Shown in pieces: positions 9,243 to 18,779 of a stretch of 64,000 nt of DNA. Below the pieces are notes generated by a model that saw only the letters and a list, made by a program, of their open reading frames with translations, was not told where the DNA came from and searched no databases. How positions within the stretch are numbered: position 1 is the stretch's first letter; the number at the start of each line of letters is the position of its first letter. The stretch is taken from the NCBI GenBank assembly GCA_902785295.1, contig CACZYK010000003.1, positions 44,805 through 108,804 of the forward strand, written 5' to 3'. Position numbers and translations under genes: made by a program. Source of the stretch: an uncultured Clostridium sp. GTDB lineage: Bacteria; Bacillota; Clostridia; Clostridiales; Clostridiaceae.

Positions 9243-9268
9243 AAGCACCTTTTATAGGTGCTTTTTAA
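9243..9268 (+). terminator. Rho-independent terminator after fakA
   Basis: AAGCACCT (9243-9250) and AGGTGCTT (9256-9263) with a T tail; a compact 8-bp stem. Confidence 0.85.
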
Positions 9269-9301
9269 ATTTTATTTAAAGGAAAGTGGAGTTGTTTTTA
9301 T

Positions 9302-11335
9302 ATGGATATATATAGTGATATTTCAACCTTAAAAGGAGTTGGGCCAAAGGTTTTAGAAAGATTAAATAAGGTTTCTATTTTTAATATTCTTGATTTGCTT
9401 TTATATTTTCCTAGGGATTATGAATTTGTAAATGGAAATATTCCTTTTGAGGAGATTAATGAAGAAGAAAAGCAACTTTTAACATGTGAAGTCACAGGAT
9501 TTAAAAGAGATATAAAAACAGGAACTGGGAAAATATTATCTGTTATTGAATTTGACTATAATAGACATAAGCTTGAAGGTAAGTGGTTTAATCAGCCCTA
9601 TGTAAAGAAAAATTTTAAAATAGGAATGAAATATAATTTGATTGGTAAATTTAAAAAGCAAGGGATGAACCTTGAGATAATTAATCCTTTAATTGGAGGG
9701 CAGGAAGCCTTAAAGAGTGAAATAATACCTAAATATCCTCTTAAAGGTGACTTAACAGATAAGCTTCTTACAAAGTTAATAAGTTCTGTTTTAGATTCTA
9801 TTAAAATTAAAGAAAATCTACCTAAAGAAATTTGTGAAAAATATAAATTTATTTCTTTAGACAAAGCTATAAGAGAGATACATTTTCCAAAAGATAAATA
9901 TATGCTTGATGAAGCTATTACAAGGTTAAAGTTTCAGGAATTATTTACCTATTCTATGAAGCTTCTTTTACTTAAAAAAAATATAAAAGCAAAAAGCGAA
10001 GGAATAAGTTTTCCATGGAAAGAAGAAATGAAAGCTCTTAAAGCTTCTCTTCCATATAGCCTTACAAATGCTCAGACAAGAGTGGTAAGAGAAATACTTA
10101 GAGATGAAAAAAGTAATACTCCAATGAATAGATTAGTTCAAGGTGATGTAGGAAGTGGAAAGACAATAGTAGCTTTAATTGCCATATTTAATGTTTATAC
10201 AAATGGATATAAATCTGCTTTTATGGCTCCCACAGAAATACTTGCAAATCAGCATTATAAAGAAGCAAAAAAGCTTTTATCACCTTTTAATGTAAATATA
10301 GAGCTTTTAACTGGAAGCACTTCAGCTAAGGAAAAATTAAGGATAAAAGAAAGGATAAAGGAAGAAGAGCCTGTTGTAGTTATAGGTACTCACGCTTTAA
10401 TACAAGAAGATGTTGAATTTAACAAATTAGGACTTGTAGTTACAGATGAACAACATAGATTTGGAGTGGAACAAAGAAGCAGACTTATAAATAAGGGAAA
10501 AAGAGCAGATGTTATTGTAATGACAGCAACTCCTATACCAAGGACATTAGCATTATATTTATATTCAGATTTAGATGTTTCTATAATTGATGAGCTTCCT
10601 CCAGGAAGAAAAAAAATAGAAACAAGATTTTTTAATGAAAATGAAAGAAATAGAGCATATAAACTGGCGTATAATGAAATAAATAAGGGTAGGCAGGTAT
10701 ATGTTGTATGCCCTCTTATTGAGGAGGATGAAAAAGTACAATTAAATTCTGTAGAAAGTGTTTATAAAAAGCTTAAAGAGGAAATATTTAAAGATGTTTC
10801 AGTAAAGATACTTCATGGAAAAATGAAACCTTCAGAAAAAGATGAAATTATAAATGACTTTAAAGATGATAAAATAAAGGTATTAATTTCAACTACAGTA
10901 ATTGAGGTTGGAGTAAATGTTCCTAATGCTTCAGTTATGATTATTGAGAATTCTGAAAGATTTGGTTTAGCTCAACTTCACCAGCTTAGAGGAAGAGTAG
11001 GAAGAGGGGAATACGAATCTTATTGCATATTGATAGGTAATATAAAAAGCAAAGTAACAAAGCAAAGAATGGAAATAATGACAAATTCAAATGATGGATT
11101 TTATATATCAGAGCAAGATTTAAAGCTTAGAGGAGCAGGAGAAATGTTTGGAACTAAACAAAGTGGAGAAGAAGGCTTTGTTCTTTCTGATGTTTATAAT
11201 GATATAAGTATTTTAAGAGCTGCAAGAGAAGAAGCAGCAAAAGTTTTAGAGAAAGAAGACCAAGAAAGTAAAAGGCTTGTTTATGAAATTTCACAAGGAT
11301 TAAATAAAAGTAGTAAATATATATGTTTTAATTAA
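9302..11335 (+). CDS. recG: ATP-dependent DNA helicase RecG
   Basis: Branch-migration helicase of 677 residues that remodels stalled forks and Holliday junctions. An N-terminal wedge/OB domain (ISTLKGVGPKVLERL at residues 8-22) precedes superfamily 2 motifs: QGDVGSGKTIVAL (Walker A), TDEQHRFGVEQR (a DEQH form of DExH), MTATPIPRTLAL and LRGRVGRGEYESYC. The C-terminal GAGEMFGTKQSG region is also typical. It forms a unit with rsmD and coaD downstream. The 61-bp gap before rsmD contains an ATAAGA/TCTTAT hairpin without a clear T tail. Confidence 0.97.
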   Translation: MDIYSDISTLKGVGPKVLERLNKVSIFNILDLLLYFPRDYEFVNGNIPFEEINEEEKQLLTCEVTGFKRDIKTGTGKILSVIEFDYNRHKLEGKWFNQPYVKKNFKIGMKYNLIGKFKKQGMNLEIINPLIGGQEALKSEIIPKYPLKGDLTDKLLTKLISSVLDSIKIKENLPKEICEKYKFISLDKAIREIHFPKDKYMLDEAITRLKFQELFTYSMKLLLLKKNIKAKSEGISFPWKEEMKALKASLPYSLTNAQTRVVREILRDEKSNTPMNRLVQGDVGSGKTIVALIAIFNVYTNGYKSAFMAPTEILANQHYKEAKKLLSPFNVNIELLTGSTSAKEKLRIKERIKEEEPVVVIGTHALIQEDVEFNKLGLVVTDEQHRFGVEQRSRLINKGKRADVIVMTATPIPRTLALYLYSDLDVSIIDELPPGRKKIETRFFNENERNRAYKLAYNEINKGRQVYVVCPLIEEDEKVQLNSVESVYKKLKEEIFKDVSVKILHGKMKPSEKDEIINDFKDDKIKVLISTTVIEVGVNVPNASVMIIENSERFGLAQLHQLRGRVGRGEYESYCILIGNIKSKVTKQRMEIMTNSNDGFYISEQDLKLRGAGEMFGTKQSGEEGFVLSDVYNDISILRAAREEAAKVLEKEDQESKRLVYEISQGLNKSSKYICFN

Positions 11336-11396
11336 AAATTGTATAAGATTGTCTTATATGATAAAATAATATATCATACATACAAGGAGGAGAAAA

Positions 11397-11954
11397 ATGA
11401 GGATAATAGCAGGAAAAGCAAAAGGACAAAAGTTAATTCCTCCTGCAACCATGGAAACAAGACCAACCTTAGATAGAGTTAAGGAAGCCATGTTTAGCAT
11501 TATTCAAGGATATATTCCAAATGCAGAGGTTGTTGATGTTTTTGCAGGAACAGGGAGTTTAGGATTAGAAGCTGCTAGTAGAGGGGCTAAGGAAGTATAT
11601 TTAATAGATAAAAGTCCTGTTACTTACCCATTATTAAAAGAAAATGTTAAAAAGCTTAAGTTTCAAGACTTTGCTCATACATTAAATATGGATTCTTATG
11701 AAGCCTTAAGACTTTTAGCAAAGAAAGGGAAAGTATTTGATTTAATATTTATAGACCCACCATATTGTAAGGAAATGATTCCAGAAGCAATAAAAATAAT
11801 AGAAGAAAATAATATGATGGATAAAGAAGGAATTATAGTTACTAAAATTGATAGTATTGAAGAAATATATGAAGGTTATAAAGATATAAAACTTATTAGA
11901 AGTAAAAAATATGGAAATACAACAGTTTGTTTTTATAAATATTTGGAGGATTAA
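11397..11954 (+). CDS. rsmD: 16S rRNA (guanine966-N2)-methyltransferase RsmD
   Basis: SAM-dependent methylase of 185 residues. SAM-binding motif I is [20 protein letters not shown] and the catalytic N6/N2-type motif is FIDPPYCKE. The start [13 protein letters not shown] is the family N-terminus, and AAGGAGG lies at suitable spacing. The stop is two bases from the coaD start, so the coaD ribosome binding site lies inside the end of rsmD, indicating a tight operon. Confidence 0.96.
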   Translation: MRIIAGKAKGQKLIPPATMETRPTLDRVKEAMFSIIQGYIPNAEVVDVFAGTGSLGLEAASRGAKEVYLIDKSPVTYPLLKENVKKLKFQDFAHTLNMDSYEALRLLAKKGKVFDLIFIDPPYCKEMIPEAIKIIEENNMMDKEGIIVTKIDSIEEIYEGYKDIKLIRSKKYGNTTVCFYKYLED

Positions 11955-11956
11955 TA

Positions 11957-12433
11957 ATGAAAGTTGCAATTTATCCAGGAAGCTTTGATCCCATTACTAA
12001 TGGGCATTTAGATATTATAACAAGAGGAGCAAAGGTTTTTGATAAGCTTATAGTTGGAGTATTAATAAATGTTGATAAAAAAGGATTATTTAACATTGAA
12101 GAAAGAGTAGAACTTATAAAAAGAGTTACAAAGCATTTACCAAATGTAGAAGTTGTAAGCTTTAATGGGTTATTAATAGATTTTGTGAAAAAATATGATT
12201 CAAAAGTTATATTAAAAGGTCTTAGAGCATTTTCGGATTTTGAATATGAATTTCAAATGGCTCTTATGAATAGTAAATTAGATCCAGAGGTAGAAACTTT
12301 GTTTATGATGACATCAGCACAATATGCTTACGTAAGTTCTTCAAACGTAAAACAAGTAGCAAAATTTAAAGGATGTTTAAAGGGATTAGTACCAGATGAA
12401 ATAATTCCAGATATTGTGGCAAGGTACAAATAA
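11957..12433 (+). CDS. coaD: Phosphopantetheine adenylyltransferase
   Basis: Penultimate step of coenzyme A synthesis: ATP plus 4'-phosphopantetheine to dephospho-CoA. The 158-residue length is typical. The nucleotidyltransferase T/HxGH motif is in [16 protein letters not shown], and the C-terminal [13 protein letters not shown] carries the second nucleotide-binding signature. Its product also supplies the arm of acyl carrier protein (acpP, encoded 8 kb downstream). Confidence 0.97.
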   Translation: MKVAIYPGSFDPITNGHLDIITRGAKVFDKLIVGVLINVDKKGLFNIEERVELIKRVTKHLPNVEVVSFNGLLIDFVKKYDSKVILKGLRAFSDFEYEFQMALMNSKLDPEVETLFMMTSAQYAYVSSSNVKQVAKFKGCLKGLVPDEIIPDIVARYK

Positions 12434-12447
12434 GGAAGGGGAGAATT

Positions 12448-12990
12448 ATGGAAAATGAAATAAATTTTAATGTTATACAGCTTTTAGAGTATCTTCAAGA
12501 TACCATAGAAAGAGCTCCAAGAGTGCCTATTAGTGGAAAGGCCATGATAGACAAAAAGGATGTCTTAGAGATAATAGATCAAATAGTAAATTATCTTCCA
12601 GATGAATTTAAAAAAGCTAAATGGATTGTAAATGAAAAGGACAGAATTTTAGGAGAAGCTAAGGAAGAGTATAATTCTGTTAGAAGAGAAACAATTGAAA
12701 TCATGAGACAAAATGTTGAAAGACATGATATTGTTAAAGAAGCTAAAATTCGTGCTCAGGAGATAATTTCATCTGCAAAAAAGGATGCAAAAGCAATAAG
12801 ATTAGGTTCTAGAGATTATTCAAATGAAATTTTAACTGACTTAGATAAACAACTAGAAGAAAAAAGAGAAGAGCTAATAAGAACCATTGAAGAATGCTAT
12901 AGAAAAGCAGCTATGGATATTGATAATAATATTAATGGTATTAGCTCAACTATTAAAGAAAATATAAAAGAATTACAAGATATGAAATAA
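12448..12990 (+). CDS. Conserved coiled-coil protein of unknown function
   Basis: A 180-residue soluble protein, largely helical with long charged heptad-like stretches from about residue 55 (KKAKWIVNEKDRILGEAKEEY) to the end. It has no signal peptide or membrane segment. It superficially resembles the stalk part of ATP synthase subunit b or DivIVA-like proteins, but no diagnostic motif was seen, so no function is assigned. It follows coaD by 14 bp and is probably in its operon. Its last 18 bases overlap the end of ylbJ on the opposite strand. Confidence 0.8.
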   Translation: MENEINFNVIQLLEYLQDTIERAPRVPISGKAMIDKKDVLEIIDQIVNYLPDEFKKAKWIVNEKDRILGEAKEEYNSVRRETIEIMRQNVERHDIVKEAKIRAQEIISSAKKDAKAIRLGSRDYSNEILTDLDKQLEEKREELIRTIEECYRKAAMDIDNNINGISSTIKENIKELQDMK

Positions 12991-14142
12991 TTTTGAAAAA
13001 AGCTTACTTATAATAAAAATAAGTATTAATATAATAATTGGAACTAATAAACTATAATAATTTAATTCTAATGAGATATTAGTTATATTAGAAGCAGAAG
13101 TAGTAAGAAGATTTGAAAAGATAAGAGTTATAAAAAAGCTTAGTACTCCTTGTAAAAATTTTAAAACAAAGTATTTTAATAAAGATATATTGTGTTTACT
13201 CATAAAAGAATAAGATTGAGCTATTATAGATAAACCTGAAAAAGAACATAAAAAACTTATAAGACTAAGTTTTAAAGGAATAGATAAACTTGAAGAGGAT
13301 AATATGTTGCAACCATTTGTTATTTCTATACTTCCTAAAAAAATGGCATATAATGAATTAGGTTCTAAGTGTAAAAATGATTCTATTTTAAAAAATATAG
13401 TAGAGAAAATATTATTATTTTTTATAATTGCAATAATAACTGAAAATATTATAATAAATCCTCCAATTGATAAAGCAGTATTAATTCCATCTTCAAGTGC
13501 TTTCTTTAAAGCAGAACCTAAATTATTTTCAATAGGATTTTGAATAAATTTTTCCCTTTCTTTTTGTGAAAGAGGAATTCTTTTTTTTATTGTAATTAAT
13601 CCTATAATTATAATAGATAGATAATTTCCAATCAGTAATAAATATCCATAGCTTATATTGTTAAGCATAGCACATCCAACAGTACCTATTAAAAAAAGAG
13701 GACCACAATTTGTAGCAATATTTATTAAACGTATATATTCATTTCTTTCAATGTACCCTAAATCATAAGTATCAGCAGAAAATTTACTTCCTAATGGATA
13801 TCCACATAAAAAGCTTACTGTAAGAGGAAATGAAGAATTTTTAGAAAGCTTTAAGGGTTTACATATTAATGGTCCTAAAAGCTTTGAATATAAAGTAATA
13901 CCATCATAGGAAATAAGAAGATTACAAATGACTGCAAAAGGAAAAGAAGTAGGAAGTATTGCCTTAAACCAAAGCTTAGCACCATCAAGAGAAGCTTTAA
14001 GTGAAATTTTAATATTTACTATAAATAATATTATGAATAGAGTTATAAAAAAACATATTACATAGTTTTTATTTATATTTAAAAGCTTTAATAATATAAG
14101 TAAAAAAATAATAATAAAAATCCATAATAAAATATAAAACAT
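12973..14142 (-). CDS. ylbJ: Sporulation integral membrane protein YlbJ
   Basis: Polytopic membrane protein of 389 residues with about ten hydrophobic segments and nucleoside-transporter gate-like motifs (NLLISYDGITLYSKLLGP, SFLCGYPLGSKFSADTY, LIGTVGCAML). In Bacillus, YlbJ is made in the mother cell during sporulation; the transported substrate is unknown. The ATG at 14142 has AAAGGA upstream on the minus strand. It is convergent with, and overlaps by 18 bases, the coiled-coil gene from coaD. It lies downstream of tmcAL on the same strand but is separated from it by a long stem-loop. Confidence 0.9.
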   Translation of the reverse strand: MFYILLWIFIIIFLLILLKLLNINKNYVICFFITLFIILFIVNIKISLKASLDGAKLWFKAILPTSFPFAVICNLLISYDGITLYSKLLGPLICKPLKLSKNSSFPLTVSFLCGYPLGSKFSADTYDLGYIERNEYIRLINIATNCGPLFLIGTVGCAMLNNISYGYLLLIGNYLSIIIIGLITIKKRIPLSQKEREKFIQNPIENNLGSALKKALEDGINTALSIGGFIIIFSVIIAIIKNNNIFSTIFFKIESFLHLEPNSLYAIFLGSIEITNGCNILSSSSLSIPLKLSLISFLCSFSGLSIIAQSYSFMSKHNISLLKYFVLKFLQGVLSFFITLIFSNLLTTSASNITNISLELNYYSLLVPIIILILIFIISKLFSKLFHIL

Positions 14143-14198
14143 AAAAATTTTCCTTTATAATATTTTAATTCAATATTTTTAATTTAATTTTGCTTATT

Positions 14199-14283
14199 AA
14201 AGTATTAGTTTCCTTATTTTATGAAGGCGTGACTTGGAGCCTGTCGACGGAACGACTGAATAACATAAGGAAACTAATACTTT
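14199..14283. repeat. Long intergenic stem-loop (dispersed family member 1)
   Basis: A perfect 19-bp inverted repeat (14199-14217 with 14265-14283) encloses a GC-richer 47-base loop containing TGACTTGGAG at 14230-14239. It lies between tmcAL (its 3' side) and ylbJ (its 5' side) and could terminate tmcAL transcription. The loop motif is shared with stem-loops near 22484, 33235 and 33701. Confidence 0.75.
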
Positions 14284-14346
14284 TGAAGCAAGTTAAAGTT
14301 TTTCCTCCTTAAATATTTATATTTCTTATGGCTTTATTATATTAAT

Positions 14347-15549
14347 TTATTTAATAAAAATTGGACTTTTTAAATAGTCTTCCATAGGAGATATTTTTTT
14401 ATTTAATATTGAATAGGCCTTTGTTCCAAGTAAATCTAATAAAAGCATTGGGTCTTCTATTTTTTTTGGAACCTTAGTTATTATCTTAATAGAGTTCATA
14501 TTTTTAATTTCTTTAAGTATTTTACTTCCATTTTCATTAAAAGCTAGTGGGCGTATATACTTTGGTAAGGATTTTTTTATATCCTCTAAAGGAAAGTTTT
14601 CCATTCCTATAAAAAAAGAAATTAAGGCTCTACTTATAGCTGTATAGGTATAGCGTTTGCTTTTAACATTCAAAATAAAATCATTTAAATTATCTGAATT
14701 TAAAATTTCTTTTTGAATTTTATTATCTAATCCTTCTTTAAGTTGGAAAAGCTTTGATAAGTTTTCTCCTTCTGTTAAAATTTTATACTTTAAATAAGGA
14801 AAAATATCTTCTGCATATACAAAAGGATAATTATTATTTTTTAAATTTATTATTTCTTCATAACTTTCTTTAGGAACAACATTTTTTATTTCATTAAATT
14901 TATTTAAATTTAAGCTGTTTCTTATTGATGTAGCAGAGGCATATGAAGAAGTTATATTTTCATCATTATAATTAGAACCTATTCTTTTTAATGTATAAGG
15001 TTTTATAGGACTATTAAGCCTTAATAATGCTTTTAAATATTCAATTCCCAATATATTATTTGAACTAGAAATTATTTCTTTTAAATCCATATCATTAAAA
15101 TAATTTTTAAGAGAATTTAGCCTAGCATTATGATATGGAAGTCCTTTTGATAATTCTTTTTTTAAAATATCTTTATATTCTGGTGATTCTTTAACAATGA
15201 CAGAAGCAATTTTATTTAAATCTGATATATTTCCATGTTCACTTCCAAAATAAAGGTTATTTACAATTTTTGTCTCATTCAATAAAGCAACAGCACCATA
15301 TGCAAAAGATTCAGCAGAGGAAGTTGAAAATATAAGAGGAAGTTCTACAACTAAATCAACTCCATTTTTTACAGCTATTTCAGCTCTTTTCCACTTATCT
15401 ATAATTGCAGGCATACCTCTTTGAACAAAATTTCCACTCATAACACATATTACTCCATCACAACATGTATTTTTTTTACATTCTAAAAGATGATGAAAGT
15501 GTCCTAGGTGAAAAGGGTTATATTCAGTAATAATACCAGTTACATTCAT
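14347..15549 (-). CDS. tmcAL: tRNA(Met) cytidine acetate ligase TmcAL (YlbM)
   Basis: Enzyme of 400 residues that uses ATP and acetate to form N4-acetylcytidine at the elongator tRNA(Met) wobble base. The N-terminal nucleotidyltransferase motif is GIITEYNPFHLGHFHHL, with HLGH as the HxGH box. VVELPLIFSTSSAESFAYGA and KRIGSNYND are also family-conserved. The ATG at 15549 has GGAGG upstream on the minus strand. It is divergent from pta; acetate is made by the Pta-AckA pathway next door, which is suggestive but not evidence of joint regulation. Confidence 0.93.
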   Translation of the reverse strand: MNVTGIITEYNPFHLGHFHHLLECKKNTCCDGVICVMSGNFVQRGMPAIIDKWKRAEIAVKNGVDLVVELPLIFSTSSAESFAYGAVALLNETKIVNNLYFGSEHGNISDLNKIASVIVKESPEYKDILKKELSKGLPYHNARLNSLKNYFNDMDLKEIISSSNNILGIEYLKALLRLNSPIKPYTLKRIGSNYNDENITSSYASATSIRNSLNLNKFNEIKNVVPKESYEEIINLKNNNYPFVYAEDIFPYLKYKILTEGENLSKLFQLKEGLDNKIQKEILNSDNLNDFILNVKSKRYTYTAISRALISFFIGMENFPLEDIKKSLPKYIRPLAFNENGSKILKEIKNMNSIKIITKVPKKIEDPMLLLDLLGTKAYSILNKKISPMEDYLKSPIFIK

Positions 15550-15621
15550 ATATTTAAGTCCTCCAAAATAAAAAGTAATATAATTATATCAATAATAAAC
15601 AAAAATTTAAATAAATTTAGG

Positions 15622-15651
15622 TTGAAAGAAAGGGTATTATAGGAGTATTAT
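15622..15651 (+). promoter_or_regulatory. Likely sigma-A promoter of pta-ackA
   Basis: TTGAAA (15622-15627), an 18-base spacer and TATTAT (15646-15651), in the divergent tmcAL/pta intergenic region. Confidence 0.5.
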
Positions 15652-15689
15652 ATGTATAGAAAAGTGTGGCGTTTTGAAAGGAGAAAAAT

Positions 15690-16688
15690 ATGGAACTTAT
15701 GAGTAAAATTCTAGAAGCTGCAAAAGCTGATAGAAAAAAAATTGTACTTCCTGAAGGAAATGAGGAAAGAACTATAGTAGCAGTTGAAAAAATAAAAAAG
15801 GAAGGCATTGCTTATCCTATTTTAATAGGTAACAAAGAGGAAATATTAGAAAGAGCAAAGGAACTTAATGTAGATTTAAGTGGAGTTGAAATTATAGATC
15901 CAGGTACTTCAGATAGACTTAATGACTATATTGAAGCTTTTTATGAATTAAGAAAAAATAAAGGTATAACTATAACAAAGGCTGAAAAGATAGTAAGAGA
16001 CCCATTATATTTTGCAACAATGATGGTAAAATTAGATGATGCAGATGGAATGGTTTCAGGAGCAGTTCATACTACAGGAGATCTTTTAAGACCAGGATTA
16101 CAAATAATAAAAACAGCACCAGGGGTATCTGTTGTATCAAGCTTTTTTATAATGATGGTACCTCACAGTGAATATGGAGAAGAAGGAATGCTTTTATTCT
16201 CTGATTGTGCTGTTAATCCAAATCCAAATTCAGACCAGCTTGCAGCAATAGCAATAGCAACAGCTGAAACAGCTGAAAAATTATGTAAAATTGAACCAAA
16301 AGTAGCAATGCTATCATTCTCTACTATGGGAAGTGCAGACCATGAATCTGTAACTAAAGTAAGAGAAGCTACAACAAAGGCAAAAGAGCTTAGACCTGAT
16401 TTATTAATAGATGGAGAATTACAATTAGATGCAGCAATAGTTAAAAAAGTTGCAGACCAAAAAGCACCTGGTAGTCAAATTGCAGGAAAGGCAAATGTTT
16501 TAGTGTTCCCAGATCTTCAATCAGGAAATATTGGATATAAATTAGTTCAAAGATTTGCAAATGCATCAGCAATAGGACCAATATGCCAAGGTTTTGCAAA
16601 GCCAATTAATGATTTATCAAGAGGTTGTAGTTCTGAAGATATAGTAAAAGTAGTTGCTATTACAGCAGTTCAAGCTTCTATGAATTAA
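15690..16688 (+). CDS. pta: Phosphate acetyltransferase
   Basis: Converts acetyl-CoA and phosphate to acetyl phosphate, the first half of the clostridial acetate/ATP pathway. This is the short form (332 residues) without the regulatory N-terminal DRTGG/P-loop part. Family motifs include KIVLPEGNEERT at the start, the DGMVSGAVHTTGDLLRPGLQ block, and the C-terminal FANASAIGPICQGFAKPINDLSRG that forms the CoA/phosphate site. GAAAGGAG precedes the ATG. ackA follows after 30 bp. Confidence 0.97.
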   Translation: MELMSKILEAAKADRKKIVLPEGNEERTIVAVEKIKKEGIAYPILIGNKEEILERAKELNVDLSGVEIIDPGTSDRLNDYIEAFYELRKNKGITITKAEKIVRDPLYFATMMVKLDDADGMVSGAVHTTGDLLRPGLQIIKTAPGVSVVSSFFIMMVPHSEYGEEGMLLFSDCAVNPNPNSDQLAAIAIATAETAEKLCKIEPKVAMLSFSTMGSADHESVTKVREATTKAKELRPDLLIDGELQLDAAIVKKVADQKAPGSQIAGKANVLVFPDLQSGNIGYKLVQRFANASAIGPICQGFAKPINDLSRGCSSEDIVKVVAITAVQASMN

Positions 16689-16718
16689 TAAGTATATAAC
16701 TAGGGGGAAGGTAAATTT

Positions 16719-17912
16719 ATGAAAATATTAGTAATAAACTGTGGAAGTTCATCTTTAAAATATCAATTAATAGATATGGAAAATGAAGGAGTATTAGCTC
16801 AAGGATTAGTTGAAAGAATAGGAATTGAAGGTTCTATATTAACTCAAAAAGTTAATGGGGAAAAATATATAGTAAAAGAACCTATGGAAAGTCATAAAGA
16901 CGCAATAAGATTGGTTTTAGAAGCCTTAGTAGATGAAAAACATGGAGTAATAAAGAACATGAATGAAATATCTGCTGTTGGTCATAGAGTTGTACATGGA
17001 GGAGAAAAATATTCTGAATCTGTCCTTGTAAATGATGAAGTTATGGCTTACTTAGAGGAATGTGTAAAGCTTGCTCCTCTTCATAATAGACCTAATATAA
17101 TTGGAATTGAAGCATGTAAAGCATTAATGCCAAATACTCCAATGGCAGTTGTATTTGATACAGCTTTCCATGGAACTATGCCAAAGGAAGCATATAGCTA
17201 TGCACTTCCATATGAATTATATAAAGAGCATGGAATAAGAAAATATGGTTTCCATGGAACAAGTCATAAATATGTTTCAGGAAAGGTTGCAGAGGTTTTA
17301 GGAAAAGATATAAAAGACTTAAAAATAGTAACATGTCATTTAGGAAATGGAGTTTCTTTAACAGCTGTAAAGAATGGAAAATCAATAGACACTACAATGG
17401 GATTTACACCTCTTGCAGGTATGCCAATGGGAACAAGGTCTGGAGATATTGACCCTGCTATAGTAATTTATTTAATAAAAGAATTAGGATATTCAGTAGA
17501 TGAAGTTAATGAAATATTAAATAAAAAATCTGGTATTTTAGGAATATCAGGATTAAGTTCAGACTTTAGAGATGTAAGAGATGCAGCATACAAAAAAGAC
17601 GATGAACGTTCACTTCTTGCAATAGATATTTACACTTATAAAATAAGAACTCAAATTGGAGCATATGCAGCTGCTATGGGTGGATTAGATGTAATAGTAT
17701 TTACAGCAGGAATTGGAGAAAATGCTGATATGATAAGAGAAGGTTGTTTAAAGAACTTAGAATTCTTAGGAGTTTATTTAGATAAAGAAAGAAATAAGCA
17801 AAATGGAGAAATTGCAGAAATTTCAAAAGAAGGTTCAAAAGTTAAAGTATTTGTAATACCAACTAATGAAGAATTAATGATTGCAAAAGAAACAATGGAA
17901 TTATTAAATTAA
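16719..17912 (+). CDS. ackA: Acetate kinase
   Basis: Makes ATP and acetate from acetyl phosphate. The 397-residue length is standard. ASKHA-fold motifs are visible: [10 protein letters not shown] at the start, [33 protein letters not shown] and the [14 protein letters not shown] signature, with TAGIGENA near the C-terminus. It is preceded by AGGGGGAAGG and lies directly behind pta, forming a two-gene fermentative operon. No hairpin terminator is obvious after it; the next promoter begins within five bases of the stop. Confidence 0.98.
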   Translation: MKILVINCGSSSLKYQLIDMENEGVLAQGLVERIGIEGSILTQKVNGEKYIVKEPMESHKDAIRLVLEALVDEKHGVIKNMNEISAVGHRVVHGGEKYSESVLVNDEVMAYLEECVKLAPLHNRPNIIGIEACKALMPNTPMAVVFDTAFHGTMPKEAYSYALPYELYKEHGIRKYGFHGTSHKYVSGKVAEVLGKDIKDLKIVTCHLGNGVSLTAVKNGKSIDTTMGFTPLAGMPMGTRSGDIDPAIVIYLIKELGYSVDEVNEILNKKSGILGISGLSSDFRDVRDAAYKKDDERSLLAIDIYTYKIRTQIGAYAAAMGGLDVIVFTAGIGENADMIREGCLKNLEFLGVYLDKERNKQNGEIAEISKEGSKVKVFVIPTNEELMIAKETMELLN

Positions 17913-17916
17913 TAAC

Positions 17917-17945
17917 TTGACTTTTAATTCTTTAGTTTATATAAT
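17917..17945 (+). promoter_or_regulatory. Near-consensus sigma-A promoter for yceD-rpmF
   Basis: TTGACT (17917-17922), a 17-base spacer and TATAAT (17940-17945), immediately after ackA. Confidence 0.75.
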
Positions 17946-17998
17946 GAATTGTGTTTGTGTAATTAATATTATCTAAGGAGAAAAAATAGGATTTAAAA

Positions 17999-18505
17999 AT
18001 GAAGATAAAATTTTCAGAACTTAAATCACCAAAAGGACAATCAAAAAAAGTTTCCTATGATGTAGATTTAAAAGATTTTTATTTTGATGGAGAAAAAATA
18101 AAAGCTCCAGAAAAAATAGTTGTCTTAGGAGAAACTACATATAAAGATGAGGTAATAATTTTAAATGCTAATTTAAAAGGAAATTTAGAATTGATATGTT
18201 CAAGATGTTTAGATACCTTTATCTATCCAATAGATATTGATATAGAAGAAAGGTTTACAAGCAATGAAACTTTAGAAGATGAAGAAGTAATTCTTGTGAA
18301 TAGTGATGTTATAGATATCACTGAAATAGTTGAAAAGGCAATAATTTCAACCTTACCTATTAAGAGACTTTGCAAAGAAGATTGCAAAGGATTGTGCCAA
18401 AGCTGTGGAGCTAACTTAAATAAGGAAGAATGCAGCTGTAACAACGAAGATATAGATCTTAGATTGGCAGACTTAAAGGCGTTGTTAAATAATAAGGAGG
18501 TGTAA
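17999..18505 (+). CDS. YceD/DUF177 family protein
   Basis: A 168-residue protein of the YceD (DUF177) family, nearly always encoded just before rpmF. The middle CSRCLDTF and the C-terminal cysteine cluster [21 protein letters not shown] suggest metal binding. A role in 23S rRNA or ribosomal-protein handling has been proposed from gene context and plant homologues, not proven here. The stop overlaps the first possible rpmF ATG. The AAGGAG upstream is rather far from the ATG, with only a weak AGGA close by. Confidence 0.9.
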   Translation: MKIKFSELKSPKGQSKKVSYDVDLKDFYFDGEKIKAPEKIVVLGETTYKDEVIILNANLKGNLELICSRCLDTFIYPIDIDIEERFTSNETLEDEEVILVNSDVIDITEIVEKAIISTLPIKRLCKEDCKGLCQSCGANLNKEECSCNNEDIDLRLADLKALLNNKEV

Positions 18506-18507
18506 TG

Positions 18508-18690
18508 ATGGGAAATCCAGCAAGAAAAACATATAAAGCTAAAAGAGATTCAAGAAGAGCTCAAACTATGAAAATGAGCATACCTGGAATAGTTGAATGT
18601 CCACAATGTCATGAAATGAAGCTTGCTCATAGAGTATGTAAGAAATGTGGTTACTATAAAGGTAAAGAAGTAGTAGCTACTGAAGAATAA
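18508..18690 (+). CDS. rpmF: 50S ribosomal protein L32
   Basis: Ribosomal protein with the family N-terminus [19 protein letters not shown] and a zinc-binding motif formed by CPQC and CKKC. Two adjacent ATGs (18505 and 18508) follow AAGGAGGTG. I choose the second because it gives the conserved MGNP start and better spacing, leaving 60 residues. The alternative adds one methionine. It is tightly linked to yceD and followed by a terminator; the plsX that usually follows is pushed about 520 bp away by a non-coding insert. Confidence 0.95.
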   Translation: MGNPARKTYKAKRDSRRAQTMKMSIPGIVECPQCHEMKLAHRVCKKCGYYKGKEVVATEE

Positions 18691-18710
18691 AAGTGGTTAC
18701 TAAAGAATAA

Positions 18711-18742
18711 AGAAAGTCATGTTTCTGACTTTCTTTTCTTTT
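18711..18742 (+). terminator. Rho-independent terminator after rpmF
   Basis: AGAAAGTCA (18711-18719) and TGACTTTCT (18726-18734) with the tail TTTCTTTT. Confidence 0.85.
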
Positions 18743-18779
18743 ATACAGGTAAAAATGAACATGAAGAATAGTTATTAAA

